Of a stretch of DNA of 64,000 bases, positions 37,738-47,777 are shown in pieces. The stretch is from the NCBI GenBank assembly GCA_002794775.1, contig NBAY01000001.1, positions 2,852,001 through 2,916,000 of the forward strand, in the 5' to 3' direction. Numbering within the stretch: position 1 is the first letter of the stretch; every line of letters begins with the position of its first letter. Source of the DNA: Porodaedalea pini (taxonomy: Eukaryota; Basidiomycota; Agaricomycetes; Hymenochaetales; Hymenochaetaceae). The position numbers and the translations under genes are program-made. The notes below the pieces were generated by a model. That model was given only the letters and a program-made list of their open reading frames with translations. It was not told the DNA's origin and made no database searches.

Positions 37738-39221
37738 AGATAATCAACAACGTTTTTTGAACTTCACGACATTCTCACATTATAACTAGTAGAAGAATCT
37801 TTCTTCTTTTGTGACCTGACGTTATGGCTCTCTGCAGTCCAAATTCACACAATCCTTCCAAGTTGTCTTCTTCGTCATCGCTCTTGTCTGCAATGGATTC
37901 GCTTTTGTCAGGGCCTGAGGACGCGCTCTCGATGTACTCTAGGCCATCGTCATCTGAAAGTAAGAAAGATGCATCAAGGTATTCGAATGCAAACGTATAC
38001 CTTTCTCACCTTCAGAAGAGCACATCCCAGTAATTTGAAGTGAGATTGTTGTAAGGAACGGAAGTGGAGAAGCAGATACTTTCAAAATTGCCTTGAGTTT
38101 TATTTAGATTATTCCAACTGCCAGCTATAGAACCCGCGTTTTTTTTGCAACGTCCAATGTGATCCACAGCAACATCAAACAACAGGAGGGAAATAATAAC
38201 ACATGAGTAGAGAGTTAATGCGCAGTCATTGAGAAACCTGAAGGAGTATCTGGCGTAGACAACTTGAACATTTGCTGCGGGCCAGTGCGGGTTTATCGAC
38301 TACAAGACATCTCCAAATGAGGGAGGTCTGTAACGCTGCTCCTGCTCATCACAGACACGTCTTACATTGTGATGAATGTCCTCCTAGTTGTTCCTGGGGA
38401 TTGACTACGTTTATGGCGGCAGAGGCCTTGCAATGAGATCAGGCAGCGAAATATGTAGAAATTATCAGCCATTCTTTCCGAGAAGATAAACTTTAGATAC
38501 ATCAAGATGCGATACACATTATTCGCGCGCTTGCTTTGCATGTCCTTGGCAGCAGCGTGTGGAGTAGCCGCAGCTGCGTAAAGACTGAACAATCGAGCTA
38601 AATGGTCAGCTCTGGATCGAGCCTCGAGTCTGATCCCGAGGTAGAACAAATTTGGTTCGCTGTTTCGTTCCTGTGTCAGTATGAATAGACCTTAATGGAT
38701 GCGAACTGAACTGGGTTGAATTTTAAGGTCCAGGTTGTCTCCAGCAGAAAAAATCTCAATCAGCGCAGCTACGCTCGTTTCGGAGTTGTATGTATGTGTG
38801 GGATCCACTGTTCAACCTACAATGCCTAGACGGCAATAAATGGCGTCATTGAAAAACAGTAATGGTCAGGTCGAGCTGTATCAAGTAGATCAGGCCCACA
38901 GCAAGACTTGAGAATGGATGAAGACATTGACGTTGCACTCACGAGCGCTGTGAACTCGGCCTCTCGCTCGCGGAAGTTCGCTGATTTCACATCGTCCCGC
39001 ATGTCGCCCTACCCCTCCTCAACAGATTAAACAAAACAATGTTGTACAGTTAAGCAATAAGTAAGACGGTATACAAAAGTGTAGAGATGAACAATAATGG
39101 TACACGTGGTAAAAGTGTATCACGCCGATTGATAAACAATGTGGCAAGGAGTGTAGGAGGTACAAGTCCGATAAGAATGAGGACGACAAAGTAGGGCTGT
39201 ACTTAATTGAAGCTCTATACT
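37738..39221. other. Intergenic between convergent genes
   Basis: A plus frame 37824-38033 (Ser-rich, 69 codons) and a minus frame 38649-38362 (95 codons) are open but not recognisable. A short plus frame at 38511-38583 encodes a signal-peptide-like MRYTLFARLLCMSLAAACGV and then stops. I searched this stretch for CaaX-ending pheromone precursors and found no acceptable one. Confidence 0.45.
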
Positions 39222-41583
39222 TTACAAAGGTTTGTCGTGGTCGAGAGCCTCTAGAGCGGCGTGCGTCCGCATCATCAACGCAGACTAGCATAGTTATGAG
39301 TAGACATCATGAACGCACTACGCAGTAAATACGCACCTCGAGACTGTACTTTCCTTTTCGCGCCGAGATGTTTACCTCCAAGGGTTTTCCTGAAATTCGG
39401 AAGTTATAAGCAGACTATGCCATCCACGAACATTGTCCATTGCTTACCAGAAAGTATAAGATCAAAGTGTTTGCGTGCTTCGTTTTTCTTGCCCATGCAT
39501 GCATATAGGCGCCCCATCTCGAAGTGAGTATAGTAGACTAGATTGTGGTCGAGCTCGATCTCTGGGCCGTTATTAAGGACACGCTGAAACGCAGCGACTC
39601 CCCGCTTCTCCGCATCTTCCCGCGATAGTTTAACTTCCTCTTCCGCGTCTACGATCGCGTTCGGTTCCTGACATCTAAGTTAGCCTACAAATTCCACATG
39701 TCCAAAATGCAGTTCAGACTCACGGGATGAGCGATATATCGGTAGCAAACACCCTCAAGGAAACTGGAGAGACAGAAGTCATCCCAATAGCCATACCCGT
39801 CTTCGTATGTCTTCGGATCCTTCTGGTGCGCCTTGAGCTTTTCTTGCAGACCAAATATCGCGGGAAGCATCTTGTGTGCAATTATCGAAGGCGGCGCTCG
39901 GGCGATCGCTAGGAAGAAGTACGCGTACTCAAGTGCAGGGAGGGCAAGCCGCCCATTCTGCTTTTTAAACTTTCGTGCTTTCCGGGCGACAAATTTCTGG
40001 ACAGGTATTAAGATTTATAAGCGAAGTAGGATAACTGCACTTGCCTCCATTGGTATCGATTTGCCTGCGATCCGCTGCAGTAATTTGGGCACTTTTTCTA
40101 AATATGTGGATGCTTCCTTTACTCGCTCCTCCCCTCCCATATCAATAAGGCATGCGGCGATCCCATACGCGTAGCAAGCTTTACTCCAAGTCGCCTCCGC
40201 ATCCAGGCTGCGCCAGCACTTCAGCGACTCGGAAAGATTGTACAGCGCGAAGTGCGCGATCGCCATTTCCCAATAGCTAATCTGGTGCAGATTACGGTAC
40301 TGGGTCTGGGTCGTCATTGCGGCGCGGTAGCTCTCGATTGCAAGCTCCGGTTGTGCGCGCACAAGGCGAAGGCGCCCCTGTCCGAAAAGGAAGAAAACGC
40401 CAGCGGGGTAGCGAACGAGGTTCCAGTTCAGGATGTTCTGTGCTCGGGGCACGTCGGCACCTGAGGAAGACGTGAAAGACGAGATTACAAGGTGGAACAT
40501 GAGCAGCGCCATATCGCAGATGCTCCGTCGCACACCCTCGTCCGCTGCGCTGATCGTCGGCGTTGCGGCGTCTGGGTCTGAAGCGTCACGCCATCCGCCA
40601 GCTCGGTATAGCAATTCGAGGCCCTCTGCGCGGTTTCCTTTGAATCCGAATAGCTCAACGATCGATTGCAGTGGACCAGGCATGAGAGTCAGGATTATGT
40701 TTGACAGCCCTGCGCCGAGCAGTACGCCTGAACGAAAGTCGACATCGATAGACTTGTCCTCTGGACCTTCTCCGCGTGCGCGCGCTTCTTCGTCCATAGT
40801 GGAAAGATATTTATATAGCAGCCTGTATGTAATGACCGTAGTCCGCAAATGCAATCTGAAAAGACATGAGTTTGAGTAACAAATTAAATGCTTGTACTCA
40901 CGCCTCTTTGAAAAATGCTAGCCAGTCACCTGAGTACACTATTCCTAAAAGAGCCTGTCGATCAAGTAAATTAGAGTCGGGAGCAGTAACGCATTCATTT
41001 CATCATGCCTTTTCAAACAAGGTCTCCGCGTAGATGAGTTCTGCATGCCGCTCGACGGTCGTCATTGACTTGATCCAGCCCACTTCCGACGAAGATGAGA
41101 CGAGTCCTGCAAGTCTCGTTGCAAGTGATGCCGACTTGCGATGCCGCTGTGCAATAGTGTTTCCGTGTCGGGTGTGGCCTATGGCTGCGAGAAGGTCCTT
41201 GAAAACTGTCAACCAGTGATCTTGTATGTGATAGTTTTAACACTGACTTCATCCTCGTAAGACATCAAGGCCTTCACGCATTGGATAAGTCCATATCCCG
41301 ACGCAAAATACAGACGTTCCCTAACCAATGCAACCGACTTCAGGAAAACGGCATGGGCTACAATGAACTTCACTCACTTCTTTGGGTCACTATCGTGGCA
41401 GAACTGTTCCGACTCAACCATATGCGATGAAAGGAAGAGCTCTAAAGCATGCCTGATCCCAGGCAGGTCCTCAAGCGCCCTGTCTTGAGTGTATTCGCCC
41501 TCCATCTTTTGCGGAGGCGTCTTCGTAAGGAGAGAAGGCGTTGAGACTGAAGTCGTTGCACTTGTAGACAGTGTTGAGGGCAT
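39222..41583 (-). CDS. IML2/TTC39-family tetratricopeptide protein, paralogue 1
   Basis: Relatives include the yeast mitochondrial outer-membrane/cytosolic protein Iml2, linked to clearance of lipid-droplet-associated inclusions, and animal TTC39. The start MPSTLSTSATTSVSTP is followed by a motif shared with paralogue 2: LEDLPGIRHALELFLSSHMVESE. Family blocks then follow in order: MTTVERHAELIYAETLFEKALLGI, DVDFRSGVLLGAGLSNIILTLMP, LFGFKGNRAEGLELL, DMALLMFHLVISSF, ILNWNLVRYPAGVFFLFGQGR, YWEMAIAHFALYNLSESLKCW and EATWSKACYAYGIAACL, then KFVARKARKFK. The last small exon ends ALMMRTHAALEALDHDKPL, stop at 39222. Length is about 600-650 residues. It is adjacent to the pheromone receptor, in the same orientation, with about 230 bp between the receptor stop and this start. 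No frame damage was seen. Confidence 0.93.
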
Positions 41584-41815
41584 CTCGCTGCGCGACGAGG
41601 ACGACGTAGCTTAAATTTGCTTATTGTCAGCGGACATGGTGGATGGCAAGCAAGAGCTATAGCATTTTATGGAGAGCGACGATCACGCGCGAGACTATTA
41701 CTCACGTGCGTGATGTAATTCAATTATATAGCCATCATAATACCTCGAATACAAGTACAACAAACACATGAGATTAGCACGGTACAAACGATCTCGAAAC
41801 ACAAATTAGGCGCAG

Positions 41816-43321
41816 TTACACTTGCTCTTCTACAGGCCAGTGCGGATCGATGGGCTTCAAGGCATCCTTTTCAAGCGGCGGAATTTTATATTTTAGTTCC
41901 GACATCCCAGTACGCTCGTCTGTATTTCGTTGAAATGCCGCCATTTCCGAGTCTATCGTGGAGGCAGACGAGACAATGCTTCATATGAGTCAGATTTGAT
42001 ATCACAAGTCACATAGCGAGAGCTTGAAGACGTACGTGACCAACGATATATCGTTGGTCTCGTGCTCCATAGCTCGATGCATCGAAGCGACTCTGAGCTC
42101 TGATACATCAAGCATCGGCTCTCTTTGTCCGCCTTTCTTCTTCATAAAACAAGAGAATCCGAGCCTGCGTCCGACATTGGTGAAAACCTGTGTGTAGCCA
42201 TCTCGCACCTCGCGCGTCAGACCGAAGTATGCGAAGAACACGGCTGCGCATGCAGGTGAAATCCATGCATTCCAGCGCAGGCTAATCACTGTCAAGGGCC
42301 CACCTAAATGCCAGATCATTGAGGGGATGCGGTCAATGCGGGAGAAATCGTAGTGTATGTCGGTCCATCCAGTCCAGGGCAAGACAGGTCCGTCTTTTAC
42401 GGCATTCACATATATAAGGAAGACGCTGCAAGGCACAGTGACGACCGTATCTACACAGCCCAAGGCTAGGACACGGTGGTATTGACTGAAGTCGGTTGCG
42501 GAGTCTAGTTTGCTCAACGTCCTTCGGCGCTTCAAGTACACCCGGACGATGAAAGCTATGGGGAAGGAGATTGAAGGCGGGCTTTGATATTTTCAGCAGA
42601 CTCGACTCACCGCAATATACGCAGGACGTAAGCCCGATTAAAAGGGGCCAGGTATAAACAAGTATGAACGACAGCCATGTATTGACGACGGTAGGTGCAC
42701 ACCCAAAGTCTTCAATAATGTTGAATCGGTGGCCCTGCACGACATAGTCTGAGAAAGAACGTTAGTAAAACTCGAATAATTTGGATGTACAATTTGTCCT
42801 TACAAAGAATGATGTTGAGGAGTGGAAGTCCGAGGGTGAGCGACAAGTCGAAAAGGACGGCATTTCTTTTCTGAAAAGCCCAACGATATATCGCAATCCA
42901 AAAAAAAAGTTAAAATGTTTGTATCGGAAGCAGAGTGCTCACCTCACGATCCGGCTCACCAGTGAGCCTCGTAAACTAAACATATAGTAAATCCGTCTAG
43001 TGATAGCTAATGAAGCTGCAGGAATTGCTATCGATTGGCCAACAAATATTCTGGAAGCTTTTGCCATGGCACTATGAGCGATACATCCGTAAAGAGAGAA
43101 AGCGAGTGCGCACTGATATCGCACCAAACCGGCACAACAACATCCACGTTGTCTTTCCAGATAATCTCATTGATACCGTGGGTCAGACAGGACAGCGACG
43201 CCCATAGGGCGTACATCCACCCGCCGGTGTTCCAATGAGCGAAAAGCCAAGGAAGCGGTACCAGCACCAGAAATGCGCACAAGAAATTGATGACAGGGAG
43301 GAGCGGGTAGTTTGGGTCCAT
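41816..43321 (-). CDS. STE3: STE3-type pheromone receptor (G-protein-coupled, seven-span)
   Basis: Fungal class D receptor for lipidated (farnesylated) peptide pheromones, acting at the plasma membrane through a heterotrimeric G protein. The start MDPNYPLLPVINFLCAFLVL and the first-exon motifs LFAHWNTGGWMYALW, INEIIWKDNV and PVWCDI match the basidiomycete STE3 pattern. An intron at about 43115-43059 joins CDIT to SRIFVGQSIAIPAASL. Later come KRNAVLFDLSLTLGLPLL, VVQGHRFNIIEDFGCAPTV, TWPLLIGLTSCVYC, the DTVVTVPCSVFLIYVNA helix and NFSR-like YDFSRIDRIPSMIWH. The cytosolic tail ends KPIDPHWPVEEQV. All seven helices are present, so the receptor looks functional. Whether it sits in a mating-type B locus or is a non-mating receptor-like gene cannot be told: no pheromone gene was found beside it. 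A 914-bp hairpin element begins 141 bp upstream of its start codon. Confidence 0.95.
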
Positions 43322-43458
43322 AGTCAGTTGCTTCCGTACCGTTCGACTAAGGACTACTTTTGAAGGCAATCAAGGTGTGCCTTTGCGGTCTGTCCATGTG
43401 ACAGAACGCCATGAATGAATGTTTGTGTGTAGTCGTCAGAGAACAAGGCGATATCTCC

Positions 43459-43573
43459 TGGCACGGCAGGAAAATCCGGGGTTTTCCGTGAGGGAGGAGC
43501 ATATCACAGAGTGTTTAGTGGGGCTCATATAATTTCGGCCGGAAAAGCCTTACATGGATTGTAAATTCTCAAT

Positions 43574-43663
<90 letters not shown>

Positions 43664-44378
43664 CCTTATATGGATTGCAAATTCTCAATCAATCAAATTT
43701 GCAGAAATTATGCTTTATGTATCTAAAATTGATGGTCATCAAGAAAAGTATTTCTGAACTCAGTGCCTACAATCTACTTTGCCAAAGGATAAGATAATTC
43801 TGGGATTCTGAATCTCCATTGTCCTGTAAATAAAGAGAATGGTGATTATTAAATTTAGAATCTGTAAAGTCTTGGACACAAAGGAAAGAGGCTCATTGGA
43901 TCTAAAATCCACATAGACTCCTTGCATGAATGGAAGATCTCTCTCAGATTTGGGATCTATGGATCACATGATTAGCATATAATCAACTCACCATAGATCC
44001 CAAATCTGAGAGAGATCTTCCATTCATGCAAGGAGTCTATGTGGATTTTAAATCCAATGAGCCTCTTTCCTTTGTGTCCAAGACTTTACAGATTCTAAAT
44101 CTAATAACCACCATTCTCTTTATTTATGGACAATGGAGATTCAGAATCCCAGAATTATCTTATCCTTTGGCAAAGTAGATTGTAGACACTGAGTTCAGAA
44201 ATACTTTTCTTGATGGCCATCAATTTTAGATACATAAAGCATAATTTCTGCACATTTTGATTGATTGAGAATTTACAATCCATGTAAGGCTTTTCCGGCC
44301 GAAATTATATGAGCCCCACTAAACACTCTGTGATATGCTCCTCCCTCACGGAAAACCCCGGATTTTCCTGCCGTGTGG
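43459..44378. mobile_element. Long-hairpin (foldback) MITE with 3-bp target duplication, CACTA-like
   Basis: The element is 43462-44375 (914 bp), flanked by TGG on both sides (43459-43461, 44376-44378). Its two arms are almost perfect inverted copies: the left is 43462-43962, a 28-bp loop lies at 43963-43990, and the right arm is 43991-44375. The outer end is CACGGCAGGAAAATCCGG, itself continuing into a small palindrome. A 3-bp duplication and a CAC-start end fit the CACTA superfamily, though I would not exclude another 3-bp class. The left arm is 116 bp longer than the right because it holds an A88 run plus a 28-bp partial duplication. There is no coding capacity. A transcript across it would fold into a dsRNA of about 385 bp. 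Confidence 0.92.
43575..43662 (+). repeat. Poly-A run of 88 bases inside the hairpin element
   Basis: A run of 88 A bases between two near-identical copies of about 28 bp (GCCTTAYATGGATTGYAAA... at 43548-43574 and 43663-43690). The right arm has only one copy and no A-run, so the run is an insertion or expansion in the left arm. Runs this long are also a common assembly problem. Confidence 0.95.
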
Positions 44379-44747
44379 GTCTTTTTCTGCTATTTAGTAA
44401 TGTTTGCCATTTCTAAATTAGGATTCTCACTTGTATTCCGAGTCTGGTCCAGCTAGCATTAACATTCCCATCAACGAAGAGCCTTGGAAACAAAGACAAT
44501 CAAGACTGTTGCCTCCAACAGAGGCTCCAGGTACGCATATGCCTGAGCCTTCGTGTTCACAACCCTTCAAGCCTACAAATTGCATGTCAGATCAAGCAAC
44601 GCGTTTCAAACAAACTTACCAAAGAACCTTCGAGTTACCAAGCTCATCATGAGTCAGGCCACCCTTATCAAGGTTTTGTAATCCCTCGACATTAGAATAC
44701 GCGAATGAACTGAGCCGCCTCAGGTTGACGGTGTGCACGTCTTCCAT

Positions 44748-44873
44748 GACCCTCGGCAATGCTTGCAGACACCCAGGCCGAATCCGGATGACTTTGGCCG
44801 GATTTGAGCGTCCAGGCTCGAGTTAATCCGGATAAAACATGCCCTGGCCGACCTTTTGGCATTGCCGGGGGTC
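44748..44873. repeat. Possible very short MITE with 15-bp inverted ends
   Basis: The left end reads GACCCTCGGCAATGC and the right end, read inward, GACCCCCGGCAATGC. The 96 bp between are rich in CCGGAT motifs, partly palindromic. I could not find a clear target duplication, so it may be a fragment or a deletion derivative. Confidence 0.5.
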
Positions 44874-46308
44874 TTGTGTTCCGACAATAGCATATTAGCA
44901 AGAGTGACGGAAAGAACAAAAGTTTGACTTTTGTGGGCTCCAAGAGAAACGGATGACATACACATACACGAGCCCCACCTCGACCTTACAAATTGAACGT
45001 TGTCGTTTCGTGAAGACTTGCCAGCGCCATAAGCCGCCGAGTCCGCCATTATTCAGAGCATATACATAGAGCCAACGCGAATCCGCTACTGGCACACTGA
45101 ATTCATCATGCGGTGGTATAAGTAGTGGGAAACGCCCGAACTCGGTGCGCATTCGACGGATGAAAAGTCTTTCTGCCCTCCCTTTCGTCAGGCCTAATCG
45201 TCAGACTCCTGAGATAAACGTACGCCCCATTAGTATAAACACAAATTAAGTGTGTTCCGGCGTATCGTACAACGACAAAGCACAAGCGCTAGAAAAACCA
45301 TAGAATCAGCGTGAAATGGACCAGAAGCCTTAGCGAAGTCGAGCGGACTTGTATGACGCAGGTGCACAGTTTTACGAGTGCAGTGTGTTAGCGCTCTGAA
45401 GGAAGTCAGAAAGAGAATAGTTATCATTATTAGCTTCAGCGAGCGATAACCATTCGTAGAGCAACCCAATGTCGTTGAAGAAGAACAGTTTCTCCTGATG
45501 GGGTATGGTACAGTGCAACGGAACGCAATACCGTCATAGGGACTCGGAATGAGAGTGATAAATCTGTAGAGCCTGCGCCGTGACAGGTACAATACTCGCA
45601 GGCGTGAACGAGTACCACAGATTATAGTACCGAGGATGATTTGCTCCGTCTTGCTAGCAACCCGAGAGCTCCGCGAGGGCAGACTAGAGGCCTTTAGTCA
45701 TCTTCTCTAATAGTCATTCTTTGCTGCACTTGACTTTCCTTTTCATTCCAGACTGGTGGTGGTGTCTTCCGATGCGCGCGCTAATCGACGTGCTGGGAGC
45801 CGGACACTGGCATTCGAGCTGAAGGGGGATGGGCAGTGTCGGCCGATGTTGGTTATGGGTACAGGAGAAAGATGAGATTGTGCCTGAATGCCTGTATAAC
45901 AAATGTGAGCTGATACTAGATTGGCAGGAGAACGGACCGCCAAATTCTGAAACGGGTTGCTCATCCTCTCGGAAGAACAGATATCCTATTGCGGGCCGCG
46001 AAGGCGACGATGTTCTGAGTCACAGGATCGCAGATGATAAGAATCAGTTGTTTCAAACAACTTGACGAGCAGGAGCACTCAGCTCGTGTCCGAGCCAGCG
46101 GGTGCCGATGGCGGAAGAAAGAGGAGATGAGAACGGGGTGCTGACTTCTGTCCGCTCGACTCCGGGTCACATTCAGTTCGGAGGCTGGGTCTAGAGTCGA
46201 CTGAGATTGAGCCCGAGCATCTGAGGAATGTTCCAGGCCGAGAGCGAGAGCGAGTTGCGTCATACTCCGATTCTGTCTGGGAGTTTCACATTTGGCTTCG
46301 TGCTTAGA

Positions 46309-46322
46309 GGGGGGGGGGGGGG
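46309..46322 (+). repeat. Poly-G run
   Basis: A run of about 14 G bases followed by GAGGGGAA in non-coding sequence. The exact length is uncertain in any assembly. Confidence 0.8.
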
Positions 46323-46701
46323 AGGGGAATATATATCAATATCGAGTAGGCAGAGTCTAGGTAATGACTATGTGAGACCAGTGAAATATATCAAAATATT
46401 CGGTGTTCAGTAAGGGAGGTCTGCTTGGCCGTCGGCGGGTCGGTGTGCGGTGGCCCAATTCCGCGAACCGTATGGCCGGAGTGACGCGAAGGGCTCGACA
46501 CCGTTCGACGGCGGAGCGGCGCGTGCAAGTGTACAGCACTTGAGATTATTACAGCTGCCCGTCTGTCAGTCAGCCTGTATAAGGGACGATACAGAGAGAA
46601 CACATACCGTTTAGCTTAAGCCATGAACCCAGAAAAAAAAAACGAAAAGGAAAGAAAGGGGAAAAATGAGAAAGGGAAAATAAGGATACCCGCGCGCCTC
46701 C

Positions 46702-47777
46702 TTAGTCGCCAACGACGCGTCCCAAAACCGTGCCATCCCACCCATTGCTCAACAGCACGTACTCCCCAACCTTCACATCCGACACCCGCACCACGCCTTC
46801 CTTCATCATTCCGCGTTCCAGCAGATACCTCCGTACGGTCCCGGACAGGCCGCCGGAGCGAGCCGGCGGGGTGACCCAGCCGACGCCGCCCTCGCCCTCG
46901 CCCCGCCAGAAAGCGACGTTGCGCACGCTGCCCTCCATCACCTCCCCGCGCTCGTTGTACAGCAGCACCTCCCGCAGTTCGCGCCGGTCCTTGATCCCGC
47001 GCCGCGCACGCGCGGCGTCGTAGTGCGCCCGCGCAGTCGTCTTGTAGGATGTGAACGCGGACGCAGGCGTCGCGCACGTGTCGAGGTGCACGGTGAAGAC
47101 GGGGGAGGGGAGCGCGGAGGGGGTGGTCGTTGTTGGGTTGCACGACGCGGCGAGGAGCGGGTCACGGGTGAGCGGGCGGGTCGGGTGCACTTCAACGCGG
47201 AGGTTGCCCGTCGAGGAGAGCAGGACGCGAAGCTATGCAAGCAATGTGATCAGCGGGATGCCTGGAAGGACGGAAGAGACGAGAATAGAGGCGATCCCAC
47301 GTTGTGGGGCCTTAGACTTCGGATGACGGGCGCCAGTGAAGCACAAGACGGAGCTTCGCGTCCAACGAGCGAATGCACGGCGTCCAGCGACTCGTTCGAT
47401 CGCCGAGGGTCCGCGGACAGCTTGGCACTGAGCACTGGGTCCCCAAGCAGACGACGAGCCTCCCTCGACGAAACAAAGCAAAGCAAAGAAAGCAAACGCA
47501 CCCCGAGGCCCTTCTCCTTGTCGGTGAAGGCGCAGTCCATCACGGCCTGGTCGCACATATGTCGGAGGCGCTCTGCCGCACCGGGGGCCTTGACCGCCTG
47601 CAGCGCGCGGGGCCAGCCAAAGTGTGTCGCGGTCGCGACGAGCCTGTCGACGTGGTAGGCAAAGAGGAGGTAGGGCAGCTCGATGCCGTTGACGTCTGTG
47701 TTGAACGGGGCGGTGAGCAGCTTCGGGTCGTAGCGGAAGGAGGTGAAGAGGTCGAAGTCAGTAGTTGAGACGGGCAT
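46702..47777 (-). CDS. ABZ2: Aminodeoxychorismate lyase-like (class IV aminotransferase fold)
   Basis: PLP enzyme of the D-amino-acid/branched-chain aminotransferase fold. In fungi of this size it is usually the lyase that splits 4-amino-4-deoxychorismate into p-aminobenzoate and pyruvate for folate synthesis. Exon 1 (47777-47502) holds FDLFTSFRYDPKLL and LPYLLFAYHVDRL. A 269-bp intron follows, and exon 2 starts LRVLLSSTGNLRVEVHPTRPL. The lysine expected to bind PLP is in TSYKTTARAHYDAARAR. The catalytic-face motif is LLYNERGEVMEGSVRNVAF. The C-terminal half reads GTVRRYLLERGMMKEG and ends GTVLGRVVGD. Total length is about 265-270 residues. It could instead be another member of the same fold, but the length and the SYKTTAR motif favour the lyase. 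Confidence 0.85.

Larger units (their letters stand above)
44379..46701. other. Intergenic, no supported gene
   Basis: Open frames up to 120 codons (minus 45592-45230) exist without recognisable domains. The plus frame 44431-44652 (73 codons) is Pro/Ser-rich and starts right after the hairpin element. A small inverted-end structure lies at 44748-44873. A G-run (46309-46322) lies further right. No CaaX peptide gene was found on either strand. Confidence 0.45.

Noticed and set aside
38487..38600. Minus-strand frame ending CIAS, a possible CaaX box
   Set aside because: There is no start codon between the upstream stop and the motif, apart from one Met two residues before the end.
39019..39291. 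Minus-strand frame ending in a CaaX-like CLIC
   Set aside because: It overlaps the last exon and 3' end of the IML2-type gene in another frame, has no credible start, and is too long and Cys-rich for a pheromone precursor.
46616..47658. Arg/Ala-rich frames on both strands over the aminodeoxychorismate lyase gene
   Set aside because: They are frame shadows of high-GC coding sequence. Only the frame with PLP-enzyme motifs is real.
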